Source: Desulfobulbaceae bacterium
GTDB lineage: Bacteria > Desulfobacterota > Desulfobulbia > Desulfobulbales > Desulfobulbaceae
Direction: 5' to 3'
Length of the DNA stretch: 6,105 nt
NCBI GenBank assembly: GCA_007121995.1
Contig: SKJK01000254.1
Coordinates: 1-6,105, forward strand
A model generated the notes under the pieces. It was not told the origin of the DNA. It did no database searches and saw nothing but the letters and a program-made list of their open reading frames with translations. A program made the translations under genes and the position numbers. This document shows, one piece after another, positions 1 to 5,961 of the stretch (position 1 is the first letter of the stretch; each line of letters starts with the position of its first letter).

Positions 1-1
1 A

Positions 2-127
2 GAGGAACACGAACGACCGCCGATGCGGGAGGTGCCGGCGTATTACCTGAAATGGAGACTGGATTGGTCACGCCGCAGGTTTCGATCAATGGCGATGTCC
101 ACGGCACGAGGGGCTCCATGCGCATAG
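2..127 (+). CDS. Possible 3' end of an unidentified upstream gene (partial)
   Basis: One frame is open from the window edge to a TAG at 125-127. It encodes about 41 residues that include EVPAYYLKWRLDW followed by an Arg-rich tail ending RGAPCA. I do not recognise the family. The composition up to about residue 24 looks like a plausible protein C-terminus, while the Arg/Ser/Ala tail is less convincing. If real, it overlaps the glycosyltransferase start at 118 by 10 bp, a common arrangement for coupled genes. The glycosyltransferase frame is also open to the window edge, so the choice between a separate upstream gene and a longer glycosyltransferase rests on the good ATG and Shine-Dalgarno at 108-118. 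Low confidence; sequence upstream of the window would settle it. Confidence 0.35.
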   Translation, partial: EEHERPPMREVPAYYLKWRLDWSRRRFRSMAMSTARGAPCA

Positions 128-1575
128 CTCTTATCCATTACCACCTGCAGAGTGGCGGGGTTACCAGAGTCATATGCCATCAACTCAAAGCCCTCAGAGC
201 GCATGGGCATCAGGTGGTGGTGCTCACCGGCAGCCCACCGCCGGGTGATTTTCCCGGTGCCTTCCGGGTTGTGCCCGGTTTACAGTACGAATTCGTCCGT
301 CCGGTCATCGCTGTCGTGGAACTGGCGACCCAGATGTCTGTCGCCGCCCGTGAAGCCTTGGGCGGGAACCCGGATATCTGGCATGTGCACAATCACAGTC
401 TGGGGAAAAGCCTGGTGCTTCCCGGCGCTTTGTCGGTACTGGCCAGCCAGGGAAGGCCACTGCTCATGCAGATTCATGATTTTGCCGAAGATGGTCGTCC
501 CGGTAATTTCCGGGTCATGTTGGCCGAAATGGCCGGCGGTGACCGAGAGGCGTTGTTCCGGCTTTTGTATCCCCGTGCCGATCATCTTCATTACGCGGTG
601 CTCAATGATCGTGATTACAGGTTCTTGCAGGCTGCCGGATTGGATCGGCAGCATCTGCATCTGCTGCCCAACCCTATTGACCTGGGAATTCTCGGGGAAA
701 CAGAATCCGAACCGGTCCGTTCCGCAGCACCGCTGTGGCTTTATCCGACCCGGGCTATTCGGCGCAAGAATCTGGGTGAATTCCTTTTCTGGTCGGCTCT
801 GGCTCCGCGGGGAAGTCGATTTGCCGTAACCTCGGCACCGGAAAATCCTGGAGAATGGAAGCGATATGCCCGCTGGAAAGAGGTTGCCGCCGATCTGGGG
901 CTGCCGGTCCAGTTCGAGGCGGTGGGTCCTGCCGGACCAAGTTTTGCTGAGTTGCTCCACCGTGCCGACGCAGCCATCACCACCAGTGTTGCCGAGGGGT
1001 TTGGCATGGCCTTTCTCGAGCCCTGGCACTTGGGAGTACCGGTTTGCGGTCGTGATCTTCCCGAAATCACCGCCGGTTTCCGGGAAGAAGGAATTGTTTT
1101 ACCCTGGAGCTATGATCGACTCGAAGTGCCACTGTCCTGGCCCGGTCGTGAACAGGTGCGAACGGCCGCCCGGCGGGGGCTGCGTTCGGCTCTGGCCGAT
1201 TACGGCCGTGCTCCGGGACCAGATGATCTGGAACGGCTGCTAAGCGCCTGGATTCATGATGGTCGGGTTGATTATGGCCGATTGCATGAAGTCATGCAGG
1301 AAGACATCCTTCACCGTCTGGCTACGGACCATGGACTGGCCATTGATTGTGATCCCGTCGCCCTGCCTGACCCGGTGGTATTGCACCAACCGATGGCAGC
1401 AAACCGTGCCCTGTTGCGCAGCCGTTACCATCTCGCAGGGTACGGAGCGGCGGTTGAACAGGTGTATGAGCACATCGTTTCTTCGGCAGCCACATCACTG
1501 GACAGCCTTGATGGCGAGCGCCTGCTTGATTGTTTTCTTGCTCCTGAACGACTTTTTTTACTGCGCGTTGATTGA
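118..1575 (+). CDS. GT4-family (GT-B fold) glycosyltransferase
   Basis: This 485-residue cytosolic protein probably transfers a sugar from a nucleotide-sugar donor; donor and acceptor cannot be read from the sequence. I chose the ATG at 118 because it begins MRIALIHYHLQSGGVTRV, the classic GT-B N-terminal strand and Gly-rich loop, and has GAGGGG at 108-113. The in-frame ATG at 52 has no ribosome site. Other GT4 marks are HVHNH at residues 89-93, LPNPID at 183-188 between the two Rossmann domains, PTRAIRRKN at 210-218 (basic donor-phosphate contacts R212 and K217), and the EX7E motif EGFGMAFLE at 293-301. Family members are usually about 350-420 residues, so the roughly 150 residues after the EX7E motif include an extra C-terminal region of unknown role. 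No signal peptide or membrane helix is seen. Family is certain; substrate is unknown. Confidence 0.88.
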   Translation: MRIALIHYHLQSGGVTRVICHQLKALRAHGHQVVVLTGSPPPGDFPGAFRVVPGLQYEFVRPVIAVVELATQMSVAAREALGGNPDIWHVHNHSLGKSLVLPGALSVLASQGRPLLMQIHDFAEDGRPGNFRVMLAEMAGGDREALFRLLYPRADHLHYAVLNDRDYRFLQAAGLDRQHLHLLPNPIDLGILGETESEPVRSAAPLWLYPTRAIRRKNLGEFLFWSALAPRGSRFAVTSAPENPGEWKRYARWKEVAADLGLPVQFEAVGPAGPSFAELLHRADAAITTSVAEGFGMAFLEPWHLGVPVCGRDLPEITAGFREEGIVLPWSYDRLEVPLSWPGREQVRTAARRGLRSALADYGRAPGPDDLERLLSAWIHDGRVDYGRLHEVMQEDILHRLATDHGLAIDCDPVALPDPVVLHQPMAANRALLRSRYHLAGYGAAVEQVYEHIVSSAATSLDSLDGERLLDCFLAPERLFLLRVD

Positions 1576-1641
1576 AAAGTGAGATTCTGCTGTGGTGATG
1601 CTTAAACGTTTTTGTTCTATTGAAATATCATGTCACTGTGC

Positions 1642-1663
1642 CGCCCATCAGGGCGTGTGGGCG
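1642..1663 (+). other. GC-rich stem-loop with two alternative pairings in the leader of the flavohaem reductase
   Basis: CGCCC at 1642-1646 can pair with GGGCG at 1651-1655 across an ATCA loop. Alternatively CGCCCA at 1642-1647 can pair with TGGGCG at 1658-1663. The two helices exclude each other. The element lies in the 128-bp gap about 40 nt ahead of the reductase start. It has no following T-run, so it is not an intrinsic terminator. It could be a small regulatory leader structure or chance in GC-rich DNA. Confidence 0.3.
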
Positions 1664-1703
1664 AACGCGTACGAATCCAGGTAACCTAAAAGGAGACAGT
1701 CAA

Positions 1704-3119
1704 ATGGTTCTCCATGCTTTTCGATCGGCATCAAATATAGACACAGACGCACAACATAGCGTCGGGAAGGCCGCAGCGAATATTTGGTCTCCGGGGACGC
1801 GCACCGTGCTGGGAGCCGTGGTGGTGCTGGTCATTCTTGTCGTCCTTGCAGGGGCTGTTTCCATTCCCTTCCGTTTTGAATCTTCTTCCATGCTCTACAA
1901 GTTCGGAAGTGCGAAGGCCATGTTGCGTGCCGGCAAGGTGTTGGGCCTGATCGCGAGCGTACTGCTTCTCATGCAGTTGCTCTGGAGCGCGAGGATCAGG
2001 ACTTTAGACAGAATTATAGGTTTGAATAACCTGTTTCGGTGGCACGGTGTGATGGGCATCACCATCGTCGGTTGCGCCCTGCTCCACCCCATGCTGGTCT
2101 ACCTCCCGGACAACACCCTGATCATTCCCCTGACCAAACGTTACTGGCCCGAATTAGTGGGGCTGGGCCTGTTGCTGTTTATCCTGATCATGGTTATCAC
2201 CAGCACGTTGCGCACCCGCCTGCGACTTCCCTACCATTTCTGGCGGACAGCACATCGCGTGGGAGCCGTCGTGGTCGTCGCCGGATTGGCTGTGCATGTG
2301 CTCAACGTCAGCGATAGCTTTGGGCGGGGATTGCCGCAAGCATCGGTATACTGGGCAATCGGGCTGTGGATGCTGCTCTATGCCTGGATGACCATACACA
2401 GGGTCCGGACCAGGCTCAGGCCGCACACGGTCACGGCGGTGGAGCCGGTTGGACCGGATGCCATGAGTCTGCTCGTGAGACCGAGGTCAGGCCTGGCTTT
2501 TCCATACGCTCCCGGGCAGTTTGCCTTCATCCGAATCAAATCTGCAGGTGTCCGAGCCGAGGAACATCCTTTCACCATCGCTTCGTCTCCGCAAAGGCCA
2601 ACAGAACTGGAGTTCCTCATTCGCCTTTGCGGGGACTGGACCAACACCATCGCCAATGTTCAGCCTGGTGACCGGATCGCCATCGATGGTCCCTATGGTC
2701 TTTTCTCTCATTTACGATGCAGCGGACAAGCGGAACTGGTCATGATCGCTGGCGGGATCGGTATTACCCCCATGTTAAGCATGCTCCGGTACATGGCCGA
2801 TACCAACGATGAACGCACAATCACCCTGATCTGGAGCAACAAAACCAGGGATCACGTGATACGGAGCGATGAATGCAGGGAACTGGAACTCCGCCTGCCC
2901 GGGTTACGGGTGCACCATTTTTTCACCAGAGGCGCAGATACGGCGACCACAGGCGACCGTCTGGACCACGCTGTCCTGGAGCGATTGCTGGCGGATCGTA
3001 GTCGGTACGCATCGATCTTTATATGCGGTCCCGAGGGGATGATGGCGGACATGACGCAGTTACTCCTTGGCCTGGGCTTTTCACGCCGCCGGATTTTTAC
3101 CGAACGGTTTGGTTGGTAG
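1704..3119 (+). CDS. Ferric-reductase-like transmembrane flavocytochrome (NOX/FRE type, FAD and NAD(P)H binding)
   Basis: This 471-residue membrane enzyme is predicted to move electrons from NAD(P)H through FAD and two b haems across the inner membrane to an unknown acceptor such as ferric iron, oxygen or a periplasmic partner. The ATG at 1704 has AGGAG at 1691-1695; the longer TTG start at 1620 lacks a site. After about 30 polar residues come six likely helices, near 33-54, 72-92, 112-130, 148-166, 185-205 and 218-236. Haem ligands form two HX13H pairs, H114/H128 and H184/H198, as in the ferric reductase family. The FNR half carries HPFTIAS (288-294, FAD), IDGPYG, GGIGITP (350-356, NAD(P)H), FICGPEG (439-445) and a C-terminal aromatic ending FTERFGW. 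There is no EF-hand. A separately promoted YceI gene follows. The architecture is clear, but the physiological acceptor is not. Confidence 0.9.
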   Translation: MVLHAFRSASNIDTDAQHSVGKAAANIWSPGTRTVLGAVVVLVILVVLAGAVSIPFRFESSSMLYKFGSAKAMLRAGKVLGLIASVLLLMQLLWSARIRTLDRIIGLNNLFRWHGVMGITIVGCALLHPMLVYLPDNTLIIPLTKRYWPELVGLGLLLFILIMVITSTLRTRLRLPYHFWRTAHRVGAVVVVAGLAVHVLNVSDSFGRGLPQASVYWAIGLWMLLYAWMTIHRVRTRLRPHTVTAVEPVGPDAMSLLVRPRSGLAFPYAPGQFAFIRIKSAGVRAEEHPFTIASSPQRPTELEFLIRLCGDWTNTIANVQPGDRIAIDGPYGLFSHLRCSGQAELVMIAGGIGITPMLSMLRYMADTNDERTITLIWSNKTRDHVIRSDECRELELRLPGLRVHHFFTRGADTATTGDRLDHAVLERLLADRSRYASIFICGPEGMMADMTQLLLGLGFSRRRIFTERFGW

Positions 3120-3128
3120 CTTCAGTCA

Positions 3129-3156
3129 TTGACTTGACGGCCGGAAAACGTATAAT
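3129..3156 (+). promoter_or_regulatory. Sigma-70-like promoter for the YceI gene
   Basis: TTGACT at 3129-3134 and a perfect TATAAT at 3151-3156 are separated by 16 bp. Initiation is expected near 3162-3164. It starts ten bases after the reductase stop codon and gives a leader of about 98 nt to the YceI ATG at 3261. This is the strongest promoter match I found in the window. An overlapping TTGACG at 3134-3139 is only 11 bp from the -10 and is not useful as a -35. Confidence 0.75.
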
Positions 3157-3220
3157 GCGCGTATGCTTGTCAAGAATTGTTCTCGAGTCTGGTCAGCCTT
3201 GTGCTTATCCTGGCCCGTGA

Positions 3221-3236
3221 TACCTTGCAAAGGGTA
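3221..3236 (+). other. Small hairpin with a GCAA tetraloop in the YceI leader
   Basis: TACCTT at 3221-3226 and AGGGTA at 3231-3236 pair as six base pairs, one of them G-U, around a GCAA loop of the GNRA type. It sits 12 nt upstream of the AGGAG ribosome site of the YceI gene. It may affect translation or mRNA stability. No T-run follows, so it is not a terminator. The short stem means chance cannot be excluded. Confidence 0.35.
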
Positions 3237-3260
3237 AACCTCATCAACAGGAGTGTCATT

Positions 3261-3857
3261 ATGAAATGGAAAGCCGCTTTTTTCACCCTCGTCCTTGCTT
3301 TGTTGCTGGGAACACCCGTGATCCAGGCCCAAACCGATCAATGGGAAATCGACCAGGACCATGCCGCTATCTATTTTGACGTGCGGCATACTTTTGTCAC
3401 CGTACGCGGCTTGTTTGACGATTTTTCAGGGACCGTTGTTTTTGATCCAGCAAACTTCGAGGACGCCCGTTTTGATTTTACGGTCAATGTCGCCAGTATC
3501 AACACCAACATCACCAGGCGAGACGATCACCTGCGTTCGGCTGACTTCTTCGAAACGAGACGATTCCCTCGTATGACTTTCGTCACCACAGACGTTCAAC
3601 ACGTGCAAGGGGATGAATATGCCCTGGAGGGCGACCTGACCATCAAGGACGTGACGAAGCGCATTACCGTGCCCCTGACGTATTTCGGAATGCAAGAAAA
3701 TCCCTTGAAACAGGGGCAGATGGTCGCCGGGATCGAGATCGAATTTATGGTAGATCGTTTGGAGTACAATGTTGGTACAGGGCAATTTTTCGAAATGGGT
3801 GTCGTGGGGAAGGAGGTGCGCGTCCTCGTGGCCCTGGAAGTTCTCAAAGAGAAGTGA
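3261..3857 (+). CDS. YceI-family periplasmic lipocalin-like protein
   Basis: The 198-residue precursor has a clear Sec signal peptide: MKWK, a hydrophobic stretch from about 6 to 17, and a probable cleavage after VIQA near residue 23. The mature part of about 175 residues follows the YceI beta-barrel pattern: WEIDQDHAAIYFDVRH at the start, GLFDDFSGTVVFD, a mid-domain NTNITRRDDHLRSADFF, then FPRMTF and GDLTIKDVTKRITVPLTYFG. Family members bind polyisoprenoid or amphiphilic lipids in a barrel and are often found near quinone or cytochrome b561 redox genes, but their enzymatic role is largely unsettled. The ATG at 3261 has AGGAG at 3249-3253; longer in-frame starts would bury the signal peptide. 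It has its own promoter yet follows a membrane flavocytochrome, so a redox or lipid-quinone role is an inference only. The gene converges on the cytochrome b gene with a 64-bp gap. Confidence 0.93.
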   Translation: MKWKAAFFTLVLALLLGTPVIQAQTDQWEIDQDHAAIYFDVRHTFVTVRGLFDDFSGTVVFDPANFEDARFDFTVNVASINTNITRRDDHLRSADFFETRRFPRMTFVTTDVQHVQGDEYALEGDLTIKDVTKRITVPLTYFGMQENPLKQGQMVAGIEIEFMVDRLEYNVGTGQFFEMGVVGKEVRVLVALEVLKEK

Positions 3858-3921
3858 TTTGCTGGGTCGCATGTTTTTTCATGAACTTGGGAGGGCGGGA
3901 CGGTTTTTCCATCTCGAATGG

Positions 3922-4791
3922 TCAGATTCGTTCGATGCAGATATAGGTGAGGATGGCATAGGCCAGCAACCAAAGACCGATGGCCAGCAGCCAGCGGTTG
4001 CGCCCCGGTGGTTTCTTCGGCAACCAGCAGAGCAGGACCATGGGCAGCAGTGGGATGACTACGCCGGCGACAAAAGGCGACAGGTAGCGGAGCAGCTCCT
4101 GGAGACCAAGAAAGAACCAGGGGCCGGCAATGAACAACAGGCCGAACTGCTCTGGTTCAATCGGTGCTGTCCAGCCCACTGACACCAGGATGGTGAGGAG
4201 AACCAGGACCAGATGATTCCGCCAGTTGGCGGTATAACGGCGGAGATGGGGCCAGGCCGCCACCCCTCCCAGCACAACCAGGCCAATAACATGGTGGATA
4301 TAGACTTTGCGCATTCCACTGTCGGTGAGGTCAAAGAGCAGATCATTTATCTGCGTGCCAATCAGGGGAATGGCCAGGCAGATGTGCTCGGCGATGGCAC
4401 CGGCAGCCTCACCGGTGGCGTCACCGCGGAGCACATAGCCGGTAAACAGCAACAAGAGAGCACAGGGCAGAGTGAGGCAGAGACGGATCCAGGCGCTTCG
4501 TTTGTAATCGGTTTCATTTTTCCACAGAACTGCTGCCAGGTGCACAAGAAGCAGCAGGAAAAAAGCCTGGCTGGAGAAATAGTGCAGGGCCCTCCAGAAG
4601 GAACCGTAAGGGATAAGCAATTCAATGGCGGTGGTGGTGTAGAAAGGGTCAGCAACATCATAGTGCAGGCCAACCACGATCCCCGAGAGGATGGAAATAT
4701 ACAGGCTGATCAGGGCGGCACCGCCCCAGAGGTGATCACGGAGGGGATTGAGCAGGATCTCGATGTATTTTTTTCCGGACAAAGGGCCCAT
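3922..4791 (-). CDS. Cytochrome b (fused b6/subunit-IV-like) of a bc-type quinol-oxidising complex
   Basis: This 289-residue integral membrane protein should bind two b haems and form the quinol-oxidising core with the adjacent Rieske protein. About seven helices are visible: four in a b6-like half and three in a subunit-IV-like half. Haem ligands are H70/H84 (HX13H) and H167/H182 (HX14H); the 14-residue spacing of the second pair is the b6 type rather than the mitochondrial b type. PLIG at 142-145 and the segment from 210 (API..., then GPWFFLGLQELLRY at 223-236) match family landmarks, but the PEWY box of the Qo site is replaced by GPWF, losing its glutamate. The usual PW-D after TGYLL is RGD here (122-124). 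The protein is short compared with b6 plus subunit IV (about 375). Its ATG overlaps the Rieske stop by one base (TGATG) with no clear Shine-Dalgarno, so translation is probably coupled. No c-type cytochrome gene follows. Confidence 0.9.
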   Translation of the reverse strand: MGPLSGKKYIEILLNPLRDHLWGGAALISLYISILSGIVVGLHYDVADPFYTTTAIELLIPYGSFWRALHYFSSQAFFLLLLVHLAAVLWKNETDYKRSAWIRLCLTLPCALLLLFTGYVLRGDATGEAAGAIAEHICLAIPLIGTQINDLLFDLTDSGMRKVYIHHVIGLVVLGGVAAWPHLRRYTANWRNHLVLVLLTILVSVGWTAPIEPEQFGLLFIAGPWFFLGLQELLRYLSPFVAGVVIPLLPMVLLCWLPKKPPGRNRWLLAIGLWLLAYAILTYICIERI

Positions 4792-5246
4792 CAGAGGTGC
4801 ACCACGTAGGCGGTGACCTGACCTTCGCTATCCACTTTTTGTGTGACTGCAAAGGTGGGCAGGTTTCGCTCTGCCGGTCCGGAAATCCGCACTCCCTCGG
4901 AAGTGAAACGACTCTGGTGGCAGGGGCATTCAATATATTCCATATCCTGGAGATAATTGACCCGGCAGCCGAGGTGTGTGCAGATACGGGAAACGGCCCT
5001 GGCTCCGCCGTCTTCGGTGGCGAAGAGGAGGAAGTCGTGGCTGGTATGGGTACCGCTTGCCGGTAAAGGTGCTGGAACGTCCACCAGGCGTGGTCTCCGG
5101 GGTGGCTTGAATCCAGCAAAGCGGAAGAGGGGATAAAGAAAAAGGGCCGCAGTCGCAGCCAGGGTCCATTGCACCCATCGTACCAGGAACGCGCGTCGGT
5201 TCCCGTTTCGAGGAGAGAATATTTTCTGGTGATTCCGATCGTCCAT
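4791..5246 (-). CDS. Rieske [2Fe-2S] protein of a bc-type complex
   Basis: This 151-residue protein carries the [2Fe-2S] cluster that takes an electron from quinol at the outer face of the membrane. RRAFLV at residues 17-22 is a Tat-like twin-arginine motif before one membrane helix (about 25-46), which is typical of Rieske subunits anchored by an uncleaved signal. Cluster ligands are CTHLGC (C89, H91, disulfide C94) and CPCHQS (C107, H110, disulfide C109). The Pro loop appears as GPAERNLP at 123-130. Box 2 has Gln111 where Gly is usual and Phe114 where high-potential proteins have Tyr, with Ser112 kept. The ATG at 5246 shares one base with the coaD stop (TGATG), and only a weak purine stretch precedes it, so it probably relies on translational coupling. 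The soluble domain is short, about 105 residues. Upstream in-frame starts would overlap coaD heavily and are unlikely. Confidence 0.92.
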   Translation of the reverse strand: MDDRNHQKIFSPRNGNRRAFLVRWVQWTLAATAALFLYPLFRFAGFKPPRRPRLVDVPAPLPASGTHTSHDFLLFATEDGGARAVSRICTHLGCRVNYLQDMEYIECPCHQSRFTSEGVRISGPAERNLPTFAVTQKVDSEGQVTAYVVHL

Positions 5247-5776
5247 CAGGCAAATTTTCTTTTGAGCGCGCGATCGACGTGAGGGGGGACCAGCCCCGCC
5301 ACATCTCCCTTGCAACGAGCCGCATTCTTGATATTGGTGGAGCTGATATAGATCCAGCGAAAACCCGTCATCAGAAAAACCGTTTCCACCGAGCGTTCCA
5401 GCCTTCTGTTCATCAGGGCCAACTGGAATTCATAGTCGAAGTCAGATAGAGCCCGCAAACCGCGAATGATGGCATGGGCATCTCTTTTTCTCGCATAATC
5501 AACGATCAAGCCGTCGGTGATGGCCACCTCAACCTGTCCCGGGGCAAATCCTCCAAAACAGCCTCTGATCAATTCGCACCGCTCTTCAAGGGAAAAAAGG
5601 GGGACTTTCTGGGGATTGACGGCGATTGTGATGATGATCCGTGTAAACAGATTGAGGCCTCTGCGAATGATGTCCAGATGGCCGTTGGTTATTGGGTCGA
5701 AGGTGCCCGGATAAAGAGCTGTGCCGGATGTCTGTCTGTCAGTGCCGGGCAATGTGGGGTCGATGGAGTCATGCAT
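5246..5776 (-). CDS. coaD: Pantetheine-phosphate adenylyltransferase
   Basis: CoaD joins 4'-phosphopantetheine with ATP to form dephospho-CoA and pyrophosphate, the penultimate step of coenzyme A synthesis in the cytosol. The 176-residue product has the nucleotidyltransferase signature YPGTFDPITNGHLDII with the (T/H)xGH motif at NGH, then RGLRALSDFDYEFQLALMNR, and the C-terminal ISSTNIKN (the ISSTxxR/K-type ATP loop), GDVAGLVPPHV and a basic tail. The usual protein is about 160 residues and begins a few residues before YPG; here about 18 extra polar residues precede that strand. I prefer the ATG at 5776; a GTG at 5794 is also possible, and neither has a clear Shine-Dalgarno. It leads an operon with the Rieske and cytochrome b genes, ending in a TGATG overlap. 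The pairing with rsmD upstream is common in bacteria. Confidence 0.95.
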   Translation of the reverse strand: MHDSIDPTLPGTDRQTSGTALYPGTFDPITNGHLDIIRRGLNLFTRIIITIAVNPQKVPLFSLEERCELIRGCFGGFAPGQVEVAITDGLIVDYARKRDAHAIIRGLRALSDFDYEFQLALMNRRLERSVETVFLMTGFRWIYISSTNIKNAARCKGDVAGLVPPHVDRALKRKFA

Positions 5777-5961
5777 AGTTGCGTAATCAATCACGGGGTT
5801 TGTAGCTGTTTGTGTACCACGCTCCTGTATTGGCAGCGGTCATAGGCACGCCAGATTTATACAGGTGTCAGGTCATGCCGTCTTGTACCTGAACCGGGAG
5901 AACATTCACAATAACGACGTACAAAGACAGGTACCTTTGATCGCTTAGATATGGTTGCACA
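5777..5961 (-). promoter_or_regulatory. rsmD-coaD spacer with CAGGT inverted repeats and a weak candidate -10
   Basis: This 185-bp spacer is unusually long for an rsmD-coaD pair and has no gene I can support. Plus-strand coordinates: CAGGT occurs at 5862-5866, 5869-5873 and 5928-5932, and ACCTG at 5887-5891. GTACCTG (5885-5891) pairs with CAGGTAC (5928-5934), TCAGGT (5868-5873) with ACCTGA (5887-5892), and CCTGTAT (5824-5830) with ATACAGG (5859-5865). The minus strand has TATAAA at 5861-5856, a possible -10 for coaD with no convincing -35. It may be a promoter/operator or a structured leader for the coaD-Rieske-cytochrome b operon; the role is inferred. Confidence 0.4.

Noticed and set aside
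52..117. Longer start for the glycosyltransferase at the ATG at 52
   Set aside because: No ribosome site precedes it, and the added residues lie before the canonical first beta strand; the ATG at 118 has GAGGGG upstream.
280..1029. A 249-codon open frame on the minus strand
   Set aside because: It lies wholly inside the glycosyltransferase gene in the antisense direction and shows no recognisable domain; a shadow of the real gene.
1620..1703. TTG start extending the flavohaem reductase by 28 residues
   Set aside because: No Shine-Dalgarno precedes the TTG, while the ATG at 1704 has a well-placed AGGAG.
1621..1703. Cyclic-di-GMP or other known riboswitch ahead of the reductase
   Set aside because: The conserved core bases of the classes I can recall are not present; only a short stem with alternative pairing is seen.
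3858..3921. Intrinsic terminator between the convergent YceI and cytochrome b genes
   Set aside because: There are T-runs, and CATG repeats flank TTTTTT near 3870-3884, but no GC-rich stem of useful length on either strand.
4213..4809. A 198-codon open frame on the plus strand
   Set aside because: It is antisense to the cytochrome b gene, and its Gln/Gly-rich product has no domain character; the minus-strand gene has haem ligands and membrane helices.
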